Positions 1-5,552 of a stretch of DNA of 7,346 nt are shown here, piece after piece. Source of the DNA: an uncultured Nocardioides sp. (GTDB lineage: Bacteria > Actinomycetota > Actinomycetes > Propionibacteriales > Nocardioidaceae); the NCBI RefSeq assembly GCF_946885725.1, contig NZ_CAMPGZ010000202.1, positions 1 through 7,346 on the forward strand. Reading direction: 5' to 3'. Numbering within the stretch: the first letter of the stretch is position 1; each line of letters starts with the position of its first letter. The translations under genes and the position numbers were made by a program. The notes beneath the pieces are model-generated. The model ran no database searches and had not been told where the DNA came from. It saw only the letters and a list, made by a program, of their open reading frames with translations.

Positions 1-1413
1 CGGGTCGACCTCTTCGGCGACGTCTGGCCGGAGGAACGGGTCCCATCGCGACCCGGCGTTGTCGCCGCGTCCCTGGCCGTCGGCCTGCTCGCTGCCCTGG
101 TGGTGCCCGAGCGTGACCCCGGCATCGGCCTCGCCCTTGTCGCGCTGGCGATGGGCACGGTGGCGTTCGTCCTGACGCCGAGACGGCCCTACCTCGTGGC
201 GTCGTTCGCGCTCGCCGTACCGCTCGCGGCGATGTTCGCCATCCGCGACGCCGAGTGGATCGCGGCGCTGTGCCTGCTCGCCGCCGGCGGCCTGGGTTGC
301 GTCGCGCTCGTGGACGCCCGTTCGGTGTTCGGCATCCTCGCCTCCGCCTGCGCCGCTCCGCTCGCGGCGGTGCGCGGGATGCCGTGGTTGGGCCGCACCG
401 TGAAGAGCGTCAGCGGGCTCGGGTCCCTGTTGCCGGTGCTCCGGACCGTGGCGCTCTCGCTGGCCGCACTGGTCGTGTTCGGCGCGCTCTTCGCGTCCGC
501 GGACGCGTTGTTCGCGCAGTGGGTCGACGCGGTCGTGCCCGACCTCACCGTCGACACCCTGGTGGCGCGGGCGTTCGTGCTGGTCGTCTTCGGCGGCATC
601 ACGCTGGCCGCGGCGTACGTCGCGATCAACCCGCCGCGCGTCGAGCGGCTGCACCCGGGTGAGGCGAGCCCCGTCGCGCGCACGTGGGAGTGGCTGGTGC
701 CGGTGGGGCTGGTCGTCGCGCTGTACGCCGCGTTCGTGACGGCGCAGGCGACGGTGATGTTCGGCGGCCACGACTACCTGCAGCGCACCACCGGACTGAG
801 CTACGCCGAGTACGTCCACCAGGGCTTCGGCCAGCTCACCCTCGCGACGCTGCTCACCCTCGCGGTCGTAGGGATCACCGCCCGCAAGGCGCCCCGCGGC
901 ACCGCCCGCGACGCACTCCTGCTTCGGGTCGCGCTCGGTCTGCTCTGCCTGCTCACGCTGGTGGTCGTGGCTTCGGCGCTGTACCGGATGCACATCTACG
1001 AGGAGGCCTACGGCTTCACCCAGCTGCGCCTGCTGGTGTCGGTGTTCGAGGGCTGGCTCGGCCTTCTCGTCCTGCTCGTGCTCGTCGCCGGCGTCAGGCT
1101 CCGCGGCCGTTGGCTCCCGCGGGCGGCGGTGCTCACCGGCGCCGCGGCGCTGCTCGGCCTGGCGCTGCTGAACCCCGACGGGTACGTCGCCCAGCGCAAC
1201 GTCGAGCGCTACCTCGAGACCGGCCGGATCGACTGGGCCTATCTGTCCACACTGTCCGCGGACGCCGTACCGGCCCTCGAGCAGCTCCCCGCCGACGTGC
1301 GCCACTGCGTGCTGGGGCCCGCCTCCGAGGACGACGACCTGCTGTCGTGGAACCTCGGCCGGGCCCGCGCCGACGGCAGCGAGATCCGGAACGGCGGGTG
1401 CCCCAGCACCTAG
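1..1413 (+). CDS. DUF4153/DUF4173-type polytopic membrane protein (5' end outside window)
   Basis: The reading frame is open from the first base of the window and ends at a TAG, so the true start lies upstream and at least 470 residues are visible. A GTG at 100 is an internal start-like codon, but the 33 codons before it continue the same kind of hydrophobic sequence and have no stop. The visible part is almost all membrane: about twelve hydrophobic stretches, separated by short loops rich in Arg, Pro and Gly. Segments that resemble the DUF4153/DUF4173 family are the loop with PWLGRTVKS, the stretch TGLSYAEYVHQGFGQL before a membrane helix, the RMHIYEEAYGFTQLRL region, and NPDGYVAQRNVERYLETG near the C-terminus. 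The last 65 residues or so are hydrophilic and acidic. The family sits in the cytoplasmic membrane and has no settled biochemical function, so none is proposed. Family assignment is from recalled motifs. Confidence 0.85.
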   Translation, partial: RVDLFGDVWPEERVPSRPGVVAASLAVGLLAALVVPERDPGIGLALVALAMGTVAFVLTPRRPYLVASFALAVPLAAMFAIRDAEWIAALCLLAAGGLGCVALVDARSVFGILASACAAPLAAVRGMPWLGRTVKSVSGLGSLLPVLRTVALSLAALVVFGALFASADALFAQWVDAVVPDLTVDTLVARAFVLVVFGGITLAAAYVAINPPRVERLHPGEASPVARTWEWLVPVGLVVALYAAFVTAQATVMFGGHDYLQRTTGLSYAEYVHQGFGQLTLATLLTLAVVGITARKAPRGTARDALLLRVALGLLCLLTLVVVASALYRMHIYEEAYGFTQLRLLVSVFEGWLGLLVLLVLVAGVRLRGRWLPRAAVLTGAAALLGLALLNPDGYVAQRNVERYLETGRIDWAYLSTLSADAVPALEQLPADVRHCVLGPASEDDDLLSWNLGRARADGSEIRNGGCPST

Positions 1414-1457
1414 ACCGGCCTAGCCCGGCAGCCGCCCGGAAATCTTTACCCACGGAT

Positions 1458-1467
1458 CTTCCGGAAG
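1458..1467. repeat. Perfect 10-bp palindrome CTTCCGGAAG
   Basis: CTTCCGGAAG equals its own reverse complement. It lies 45 bases after the membrane-protein stop codon, in non-coding sequence. It could be a protein-binding site or part of a downstream transcript structure, but a palindrome of this size can also occur by chance. Confidence 0.3.
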
Positions 1468-1518
1468 TTCGCCGATTCCCGGGACAGGACTTGAACGGGG
1501 GTAGTTGAATAGTCCTCA

Positions 1519-1554
1519 GACAGCCGCTGGTGACCCGAGACGCCAGCGGCTGTC
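1519..1554 (+). terminator. Rho-independent-type terminator hairpin
   Basis: A perfect 12-bp inverted repeat has arms GACAGCCGCTGG (1519-1530) and CCAGCGGCTGTC (1543-1554) around a 12-base loop. On the plus strand it is followed by CTTTGTTCTC, a modest T-rich tail. It lies 105 bases after the membrane-protein stop. On the minus strand it is also downstream of the npdG-like gene, where no T-run follows, so it may act in both directions but best fits the plus strand. The stem is the strongest secondary-structure signal in the window. Confidence 0.8.
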
Positions 1555-1585
1555 CTTTGTTCTCAGGGGGGTGCCAGCGGCCCTC

Positions 1586-1608
1586 GTGGTCTCGACAGGC
1601 TCGACCGC
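1586..1608. repeat. Interspersed palindromic repeat, copy 1
   Basis: This 23-base element begins GTGGTCTCGACA and ends GGCTCGACCGC. It matches copy 2 at 3452-3474 at 21 of 23 positions, in the same orientation. It lies just past the 3' end of the npdG-like gene. The right end, GACCGC (1603-1608), also pairs with GCGGTC (1613-1618) to make a 6-bp hairpin with loop CCGA that reaches into the npdG-like stop codon. Similar sequences are, to my recollection, scattered through genomes of Nocardioides and relatives; the copy number in this genome cannot be judged from here. Confidence 0.65.
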
Positions 1609-1616
1609 CCGAGCGG

Positions 1617-2285
1617 TCAGTCCCGGCCCGGCAGACCCGCGATCGCGATCCCCGACCGGGTCTTGTAGCGCTTGTTGATCGAGATCAGTACGGCGGTCAG
1701 CGGCTCGAGCTGACGGGCCAGCCGCAGGCGACCGGCATCGACGCCGTCGCGCCCGGTCACCGTCCGGGCCAGCTCGACGACGAGCGCCTTCGCCTCGGCG
1801 TCGTCCCCGCAGACCAGCACGTCTTCGTGGTCGAGGTACTCCGCCTCGCCGAGCAGCGACACCGCCGACACGTGGTGGAAGGCGCCGACGACTCGTGCCG
1901 ACGGGACCAGCGCGGCCGCCGACTCCGCGGCCGACCTCTCGAGCGGCAGCCCGTAGGGTCCCTGCTTGTCGAAGCCCAGCGGGTTCACGCAGGAGACGAC
2001 CACCTTGCCGTCGAGTGCGTCGGCGAGCGAGGCGACCAGCTCGTCGTGGCCGTCGTAGGGCACCGCGAGCACCACCACATCCGCCTCGCGCGCGGCGTCG
2101 GCGTTCGTCGCGCCCGACACCTCGGCCTCCGGGACGCGTCCGCTGATCCCGCCGGCCGCGTCCTCGGCACGCTCCGCCGACCGCGACCCGAGCGTGACGG
2201 CGTACCCGTGCCTGGCGAACCGATAGGCGAGTCCGCGCCCCTGCGGGCCGGTGCCGCCGACGACGGCGATGCGATGCGTCCCCAC
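1617..2285 (-). CDS. npdG: NADPH-dependent F420 reductase (NpdG/Fno family)
   Basis: This soluble cytoplasmic enzyme transfers hydride between NADP(H) and coenzyme F420, linking the F420 pool to NADPH. With the chosen start it has 222 residues, close to the family norm. The N-terminal Rossmann fold carries GGTGPQG at residues 10-16, followed by LGSRSAERA at 32-40, whose Ser-Arg-Ser is the usual contact with the NADP 2'-phosphate. VVVLAVPYD (70-78) ends the next strand, and VSCVNPLGF (97-105) is the typical segment near the cofactor. The C-terminus has RQLEPLTAVLISINKRYKT (191-209) and GIAIAGL, as in NpdG. The start is taken as GTG at 2285-2283 because GAGGAG lies 8 bases upstream; an earlier GTG at 2294 would overlap that ribosome binding site. 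The gene is divergent from the F420-dependent oxidoreductase at 2402. Reaction direction in vivo is not visible from sequence. Confidence 0.92.
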   Translation of the reverse strand: MGTHRIAVVGGTGPQGRGLAYRFARHGYAVTLGSRSAERAEDAAGGISGRVPEAEVSGATNADAAREADVVVLAVPYDGHDELVASLADALDGKVVVSCVNPLGFDKQGPYGLPLERSAAESAAALVPSARVVGAFHHVSAVSLLGEAEYLDHEDVLVCGDDAEAKALVVELARTVTGRDGVDAGRLRLARQLEPLTAVLISINKRYKTRSGIAIAGLPGRD

Positions 2286-2293
2286 GGTCCTCA

Positions 2294-2299
2294 CTCCTC
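2294..2299 (-). promoter_or_regulatory. Ribosome binding site deciding the npdG-like start
   Basis: On the minus strand GAGGAG ends 8 bases before GTG at 2285-2283. The alternative in-frame GTG at 2294-2292 begins at the last base of this motif and would have no site of its own, so the shorter protein is preferred. Confidence 0.6.
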
Positions 2300-2309
2300 G
2301 TCACACATT

Positions 2310-2331
2310 GGGCGGCCTTGCGGCGCCGCCC
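2310..2331. repeat. GC-rich inverted repeat in the divergent promoter region
   Basis: GGGCGGC (2310-2316) and GCCGCCC (2325-2331) are perfect 7-base inverted arms around an 8-base loop. On the minus strand the hairpin would sit in the untranslated leader of the npdG-like gene, about 25 bases before its start. It may affect message folding; such short GC-rich repeats also arise by chance at this base composition. Confidence 0.35.
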
Positions 2332-2345
2332 GAGCTCCGCGATCA

Positions 2346-2362
2346 TGACAGTCTTGGTGTCA
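2346..2362. promoter_or_regulatory. Possible operator, TGACA-N7-TGTCA dyad
   Basis: TGACA (2346-2350) and TGTCA (2358-2362) form a perfect 5-base dyad with a 7-base spacer. It lies near the middle of the 116 bases between the divergent npdG-like gene and the luciferase-like oxidoreductase. The size and symmetry fit a dimeric helix-turn-helix repressor site, and the position would allow one regulator to act on both genes. No regulator gene is in the window, and no convincing -35/-10 pair was found nearby. Confidence 0.35.
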
Positions 2363-2390
2363 CAGTCGCCAGTCGCCACCGACTCGTTCC

Positions 2391-2396
2391 GGAGGA
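2391..2396 (+). promoter_or_regulatory. Ribosome binding site deciding the LLM oxidoreductase start
   Basis: GGAGGA precedes two adjacent in-frame start candidates, GTG at 2399 and TTG at 2402. From the core GGAGG the spacing is 3 bases to GTG and 6 to TTG. The TTG also yields an N-terminus (MKVSTML) that begins directly with the first barrel strand, as in relatives. Confidence 0.55.
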
Positions 2397-2401
2397 CAGT
2401 G

Positions 2402-3448
2402 TTGAAGGTCTCCACCATGCTCATGTACGCCGGCAACCCCCGCGCGGCGGCCGACCAGGTCGCCTCCTGGGAGCGGGCCGGTCTGGACACCGTGTGGGTG
2501 GCCGAAGCGTACGGGTTCGACTCCCCCACGTTGATGGGCTATCTCGCGGCGCGAACGGAGACGGTGGAGATCGGGTCGGCGATCCTCAACATCTACTCCC
2601 GCACACCGGGCACGCTCGCCCAGACCGCGGCGGGGCTGGACAACGTCAGCAGCGGCCGCGCGATCCTCGGGCTGGGCGCCTCCGGCCCGCAGGTGATCGA
2701 GGGCTGGCACGGGCTGCCCTACGACAAGCCGCTGACCCGCACACGCGAGGTGGTCGAGATCATCCGGCGCGCGATCCGCCGGGAGACCATCGACTTCCAC
2801 GGCAAGGTGTTCGACCTGCCGCTGCCGCCCGACCAGGGACTCGGCCTTGGCAAGCCGCTGAAGATGCTGACCAAGCCGGAGCGGCCGTCGGTCCCGATCT
2901 ACATCGCGGCGCTCGGGCAGAAGAACGTCGCGGGGACGGCGGAGTACGCCGACGGCTGGTTGCCGTTCCTCTACGCGCCCGAGAAGGCGGAGTCGGTCTG
3001 GGGCGACGCACTGCGCACCGGGAAGGCCAAGCGGCCCGATGACCTCGGGCCGCTGGAGATCGCGGCGGGCGGGATGGTCGCGATCGGCGAGGGCGACGAT
3101 GTCAAGGCCCTGCTCGACCTGGCCCGGCCGATGTTCGCGCTCTACATCGGTGGCATGGGCGCGAAAGGCAAGAACTTCTACAACACGCTGTGCCGCGAGT
3201 ACGGCTACGAGAAGGAGGCCGAGGAGATCCAGGAGCTCTACCTCGGCGGCAACAAGCGTGATGCGGAGGCCGTCGTACCACGCGAGCTGCTGGAGATGTG
3301 CAACCTCGTCGGCCCGGAGAGCTACGTCAAGGAGCGGATCGAGGCGTTCCGCGAGTCCGGCGTGACCAACCTGCAGGTGACGCCGGTGCCGCCCGACGGC
3401 AGCGACCCGGCGGACACGATCCGGCGGGTGAAGGAGTGGGTGAGCTGA
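2402..3448 (+). CDS. LLM class (luciferase-like) F420-dependent oxidoreductase
   Basis: This 348-residue protein belongs to the bacterial luciferase-like TIM-barrel superfamily, in the actinobacterial branch annotated as F420-dependent (Rv3520c-like). Such enzymes use reduced or oxidised F420 for hydride transfer on organic substrates in the cytoplasm; the substrate here is unknown. Seen in the sequence: MKVSTMLMY as strand 1; ERAGLDTVWVAEAYGFD (24-40), the usual second-strand region; SGRAILGLGASGPQVIEGW (84-102), a hallmark segment; GLGKPLKML (147-155); and KNVAGTAEYADGWLPFLY (174-191), typical of the C-terminal half. Length agrees with the family. The start is read as TTG at 2402, with GTG at 2399 the alternative, and the first ATG at 2417 would cut into strand 1. 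The stop overlaps the start of the acyl-CoA dehydrogenase (ATGA), which indicates co-transcription and coupled translation. Divergence from the F420 reductase supports F420 rather than FMN as cofactor. Confidence 0.9.
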   Translation: MKVSTMLMYAGNPRAAADQVASWERAGLDTVWVAEAYGFDSPTLMGYLAARTETVEIGSAILNIYSRTPGTLAQTAAGLDNVSSGRAILGLGASGPQVIEGWHGLPYDKPLTRTREVVEIIRRAIRRETIDFHGKVFDLPLPPDQGLGLGKPLKMLTKPERPSVPIYIAALGQKNVAGTAEYADGWLPFLYAPEKAESVWGDALRTGKAKRPDDLGPLEIAAGGMVAIGEGDDVKALLDLARPMFALYIGGMGAKGKNFYNTLCREYGYEKEAEEIQELYLGGNKRDAEAVVPRELLEMCNLVGPESYVKERIEAFRESGVTNLQVTPVPPDGSDPADTIRRVKEWVS

Positions 3449-4632
3449 TGAGTGGTCTCGACAAGCTCGACCACCCGCAGGGTGAGCGGCCGCTGCTCAC
3501 CGAGGAGCACGAGGCGTTCCGCCAGACCGTGCGCACCTTCGTCGAGAAGGAGGTGATCCCCCACCACGCCCAGTGGGAGCAGGACGGCATCGTCCCGCGC
3601 GAGCTCTGGACCAGGGCCGGCGAGCAGGGCCTGCTCTGCTTCGACGTGCCGGAGGAGTACGGCGGGCCGGGGGTGCGCGACTTCCGCTACCACATGGTGC
3701 TGGCCGAGGAGCTCACCAAGGCCGGCGCCAACGGGCCGGGCTTCCCGGTCCACACCGACATCATCGTCCCGTACATCACCAGCCTCGGCACCGACGAGCA
3801 GAAGCGGCGCTGGCTGCCCGGCTGCGTCAGCGGCGGGACCATCACCGCGATCGCGATGACCGAGCCCGGCGCCGGCAGCGACCTGCAGGGCATCCGCACC
3901 AGCGCGGTCGACAAGGGCGACCACTACGTCCTCAACGGCACCAAGACGTTCATCAGCAACGGCATCCTCGCCGACCTCGTCATCGTGGTCGCGCGCACCG
4001 ACTCCCCCGACGCGCGAGCCGGCCACAAGGGCATCAGCTTGCTGGTCGTCGAGCGCGGCATGAAGGGCTTCGAGCGCGGCCGCAACCTCGACAAGATGGG
4101 GCTCAAGGCCCAGGACACCGCCGAGCTGTTCTTCGACGACGTCGTCGTACCCAAGGAGAACCTCCTCGGCGAGGAGGGCTCCGGCTTCATCTCGCTGATG
4201 CAGAACCTCCCCCAGGAGCGGCTCTCGATCGCGTGCATCGCGGCCGCCGCGTGCGAGGCGATCCTCGGGATGTGCCTGTCCTACGCGAAGGAGCGCGAAG
4301 CCTTCGGGCGGCCGATCGGGAAGTTCCAGCACAACCGGTTCCTGGTCGCGGAGATGGCGACCGAGGCGCGGATCGCGCGGGTGTTCGTCGACGACTGCGT
4401 GCGGCTGCACAACGAGGGGAAGCTCGACCCCTCGGGCGCGGCGATGGCGAAGTGGTGGACGACCGAGCTGCAGAACAAGCTGGTCGACCGGGCGGTGCAG
4501 CTGCACGGCGGCTACGGCTACATGAACGAGTACCCGGTCGCCCGGGCGTTCGTGGACAGCCGGATCCAGACGATCTACGGCGGTACGACGGAGATCCAGA
4601 AGGAGATCATCGGCCGGTCGCTCGGCCTCTGA
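3448..4632 (+). CDS. Acyl-CoA dehydrogenase, LCAD-like
   Basis: This 394-residue flavoenzyme would oxidise an acyl-CoA to the trans-2-enoyl-CoA, passing electrons from FAD to electron-transfer flavoprotein. All three family domains are present: the N-terminal helical domain (to about residue 120), the beta domain with AMTEPGAGSD (136-145, the first PROSITE signature), and the C-terminal helical domain with QLHGGYGYMNEYPVARAFVD (351-370, the second signature). The usual catalytic Glu of the YEGT motif is Gly here (YGGT, 377-380). Instead Glu257 in PQERL lies where long-chain and isovaleryl-CoA dehydrogenases carry their base, and the surrounding C-terminal sequence closely recalls mammalian long-chain acyl-CoA dehydrogenase. 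ATG at 3448 overlaps the preceding stop and has AAGGAG 11 bases upstream. Residues 2-9 (SGLDKLDH) are encoded by an interspersed repeat, giving an unusually long N-terminal tail. Substrate chain length cannot be deduced. Confidence 0.93.
   Translation: MSGLDKLDHPQGERPLLTEEHEAFRQTVRTFVEKEVIPHHAQWEQDGIVPRELWTRAGEQGLLCFDVPEEYGGPGVRDFRYHMVLAEELTKAGANGPGFPVHTDIIVPYITSLGTDEQKRRWLPGCVSGGTITAIAMTEPGAGSDLQGIRTSAVDKGDHYVLNGTKTFISNGILADLVIVVARTDSPDARAGHKGISLLVVERGMKGFERGRNLDKMGLKAQDTAELFFDDVVVPKENLLGEEGSGFISLMQNLPQERLSIACIAAAACEAILGMCLSYAKEREAFGRPIGKFQHNRFLVAEMATEARIARVFVDDCVRLHNEGKLDPSGAAMAKWWTTELQNKLVDRAVQLHGGYGYMNEYPVARAFVDSRIQTIYGGTTEIQKEIIGRSLGL
3452..3474. repeat. Interspersed palindromic repeat, copy 2, inside the acyl-CoA dehydrogenase gene
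   Basis: The 23-base element starts two bases after the ATG of the acyl-CoA dehydrogenase and ends exactly with codon 9. Its outer arms GTGGTC (3452-3457) and GACCAC (3469-3474) are a perfect 6-base inverted repeat, with TCGA occurring on each side of the centre. It differs from copy 1 (1586-1608) at two positions, G to A in each case. Read in frame it gives GLDKLDH; read antisense it gives the VELVETT-like peptide that this repeat produces in non-coding frames. Confidence 0.7.
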
Positions 4633-4635
4633 CTC

Positions 4636-5226
4636 CTACACGCCGAACGGCAGCGGGTCGTCGTGCAGGATCCGCTGGTAGAGGTGGTGGTCCTGCCACG
4701 CGCCGGCGATGAACAGGAACTTCGGCGCCGTCCCGTAGTGCGTGAACCCGGCGCGCAGCAGCACCTGCTGCGAGGGGACGTTGTGGACCAGTGTGCCCGC
4801 CTCGACCCGGTGCAGCCCCATCCGCAGCGCCTGCGCGCACGCGTGCTCGACGCCGGCGGAGGCGAGACCACGTCGGGTGTGCTCGGCGTCGACCCAGTAG
4901 CCGACCGTGCCGCTCTGCAGCACGCCGCGCACGACGTTGTTGAGGTTGACCCGGCCGACGATGCGGCTGTCCTCGGCCTCGATCACCCAGGCCGCCATCA
5001 GCCCGCCCTCGACCAGGCTGAGCTGGCGGGAGATCGCCTCGCGCTGCCCCTCCTCGGTGTAGTAGTCGGGCGGGCGCACGGGGTCCCAGGGCTCGAGGTG
5101 GTCGCGGTTGCGGTCGTAGGCGTCGGCGAGCGCGGCGGCGTCGTCGATGCGTAGCTCGCGGACGGCGTAGCCGGCGGGCAGGCTCGGCTCAGCGGGCGGA
5201 TGCTCGAACCGGGCGTGACGGGTCAC
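4636..5226 (-). CDS. GNAT family N-acetyltransferase, RimJ/RimL-like
   Basis: This cytoplasmic protein of 196 residues probably transfers an acetyl group from acetyl-CoA to an amine, perhaps a protein N-terminus; the target is unknown. Seen: RELRIDDAAALADAYDRNRDHLEPWDP (23-49), the N-terminal region typical of RimJ-like enzymes; GRVNLNNVVRG (91-101), the central strands; GYWVDAEHTRRGLASAGVEHA (109-129), which contains the acetyl-CoA pyrophosphate-binding turn RRGLAS; and HNVPSQQVLLRAGF (148-161), the C-terminal GNAT motif. The start is read as GTG at 5226-5224 because AGGA lies 8 bases upstream; ATG at 5235, three codons earlier, would overlap that site but remains possible. The gene follows the 63-residue ORF by 20 bases and probably shares its transcript. 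Its stop is only 3 bases from that of the convergent acyl-CoA dehydrogenase. Confidence 0.88.
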   Translation of the reverse strand: MTRHARFEHPPAEPSLPAGYAVRELRIDDAAALADAYDRNRDHLEPWDPVRPPDYYTEEGQREAISRQLSLVEGGLMAAWVIEAEDSRIVGRVNLNNVVRGVLQSGTVGYWVDAEHTRRGLASAGVEHACAQALRMGLHRVEAGTLVHNVPSQQVLLRAGFTHYGTAPKFLFIAGAWQDHHLYQRILHDDPLPFGV

Positions 5227-5234
5227 GCCGGGCA

Positions 5235-5238
5235 TCCT
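5235..5238 (-). promoter_or_regulatory. Ribosome binding site deciding the GNAT start
   Basis: On the minus strand AGGA ends 8 bases before GTG at 5226-5224. The competing ATG at 5235-5233 begins within this motif and has no other purine-rich site at a useful distance. Confidence 0.45.
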
Positions 5239-5246
5239 GCCACGCG

Positions 5247-5438
5247 TCAGCCGCGTGCGGGTCGCCGCTGGCCGGGGACGCTCGGCCGGTCCAGCGTGGC
5301 GAGGAAGCGCTCGACGGTCTCGCGCTCGCGACGCCGTTGTGCGTCGGCGATGGCGGCCCGCTGGGCGTTGCGACGGGCACCGTCCTGAGAGCGCACACCC
5401 CACGCGACGACCCAGTCGAGGGGGCGGAGAGTGGGCAC
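5247..5438 (-). CDS. Small Arg-rich hypothetical protein (63 aa)
   Basis: I do not recognise a named family. The protein starts at GTG 5438-5436, with GAGGA 4 bases upstream on the minus strand, and ends at TGA 5249-5247. Third codon positions are about 84% G or C, as expected for a real gene here. The N-terminus (TLRPLDWVVAWGVRSQDG) has two Trp residues four apart, followed by a long helix-like stretch, about residues 21-49, rich in Arg, Ala and Glu. The tail is Pro- and Arg-rich. In total 14 of 63 residues are Arg, so nucleic-acid or membrane-surface contact is conceivable but unproven. No signal peptide or membrane helix is evident. The gene lies between guaA (114 bases upstream) and the GNAT gene (20 bases downstream), all on the minus strand. 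A longer in-frame version from 5501 lacks a clear binding site and is less likely. Confidence 0.6.
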   Translation of the reverse strand: MPTLRPLDWVVAWGVRSQDGARRNAQRAAIADAQRRRERETVERFLATLDRPSVPGQRRPARG

Positions 5439-5552
5439 GGTTTCCTCGAGGTTGGGGACACGAACCCGGCCGAGCCTAGGTCGGTCCCGCACCCCGCGCA
5501 TGACTATTTCGGACCAGATCGCGGTGGCACGTTCCGGGAGAAACCGGGGCGT

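Noticed and set aside
1516..2529. 337-residue open frame on the minus strand across the npdG-like gene and the divergent promoter
   Set aside because: It overlaps the clearly supported NpdG frame and becomes Arg/Gly/Ala low-complexity sequence in the overlap, typical of an out-of-frame reading. Its VEPVETT segment comes from repeat copy 1.
3322..4506. 394-residue open frame on the minus strand opposite the acyl-CoA dehydrogenase
   Set aside because: It is an antisense shadow produced by high-GC codon use. Its sequence is low-complexity (runs of His, Arg, Leu, Val, Gly), it has no recognisable domain, and its VELVETT segment is the antisense of the interspersed repeat.
3573..4712. Long plus-strand frame overlapping the acyl-CoA dehydrogenase in another phase
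   Set aside because: Its product is Arg/Gly/Ala/Pro-rich without motifs, while the dehydrogenase frame carries both family signatures.
5247..5403. N-terminal extension of the GNAT protein to an upstream start at 5403
   Set aside because: The added residues are Arg/Pro/Ala low-complexity sequence overlapping the 63-residue ORF in another frame; the GNAT homology begins after the start at 5226-5235.
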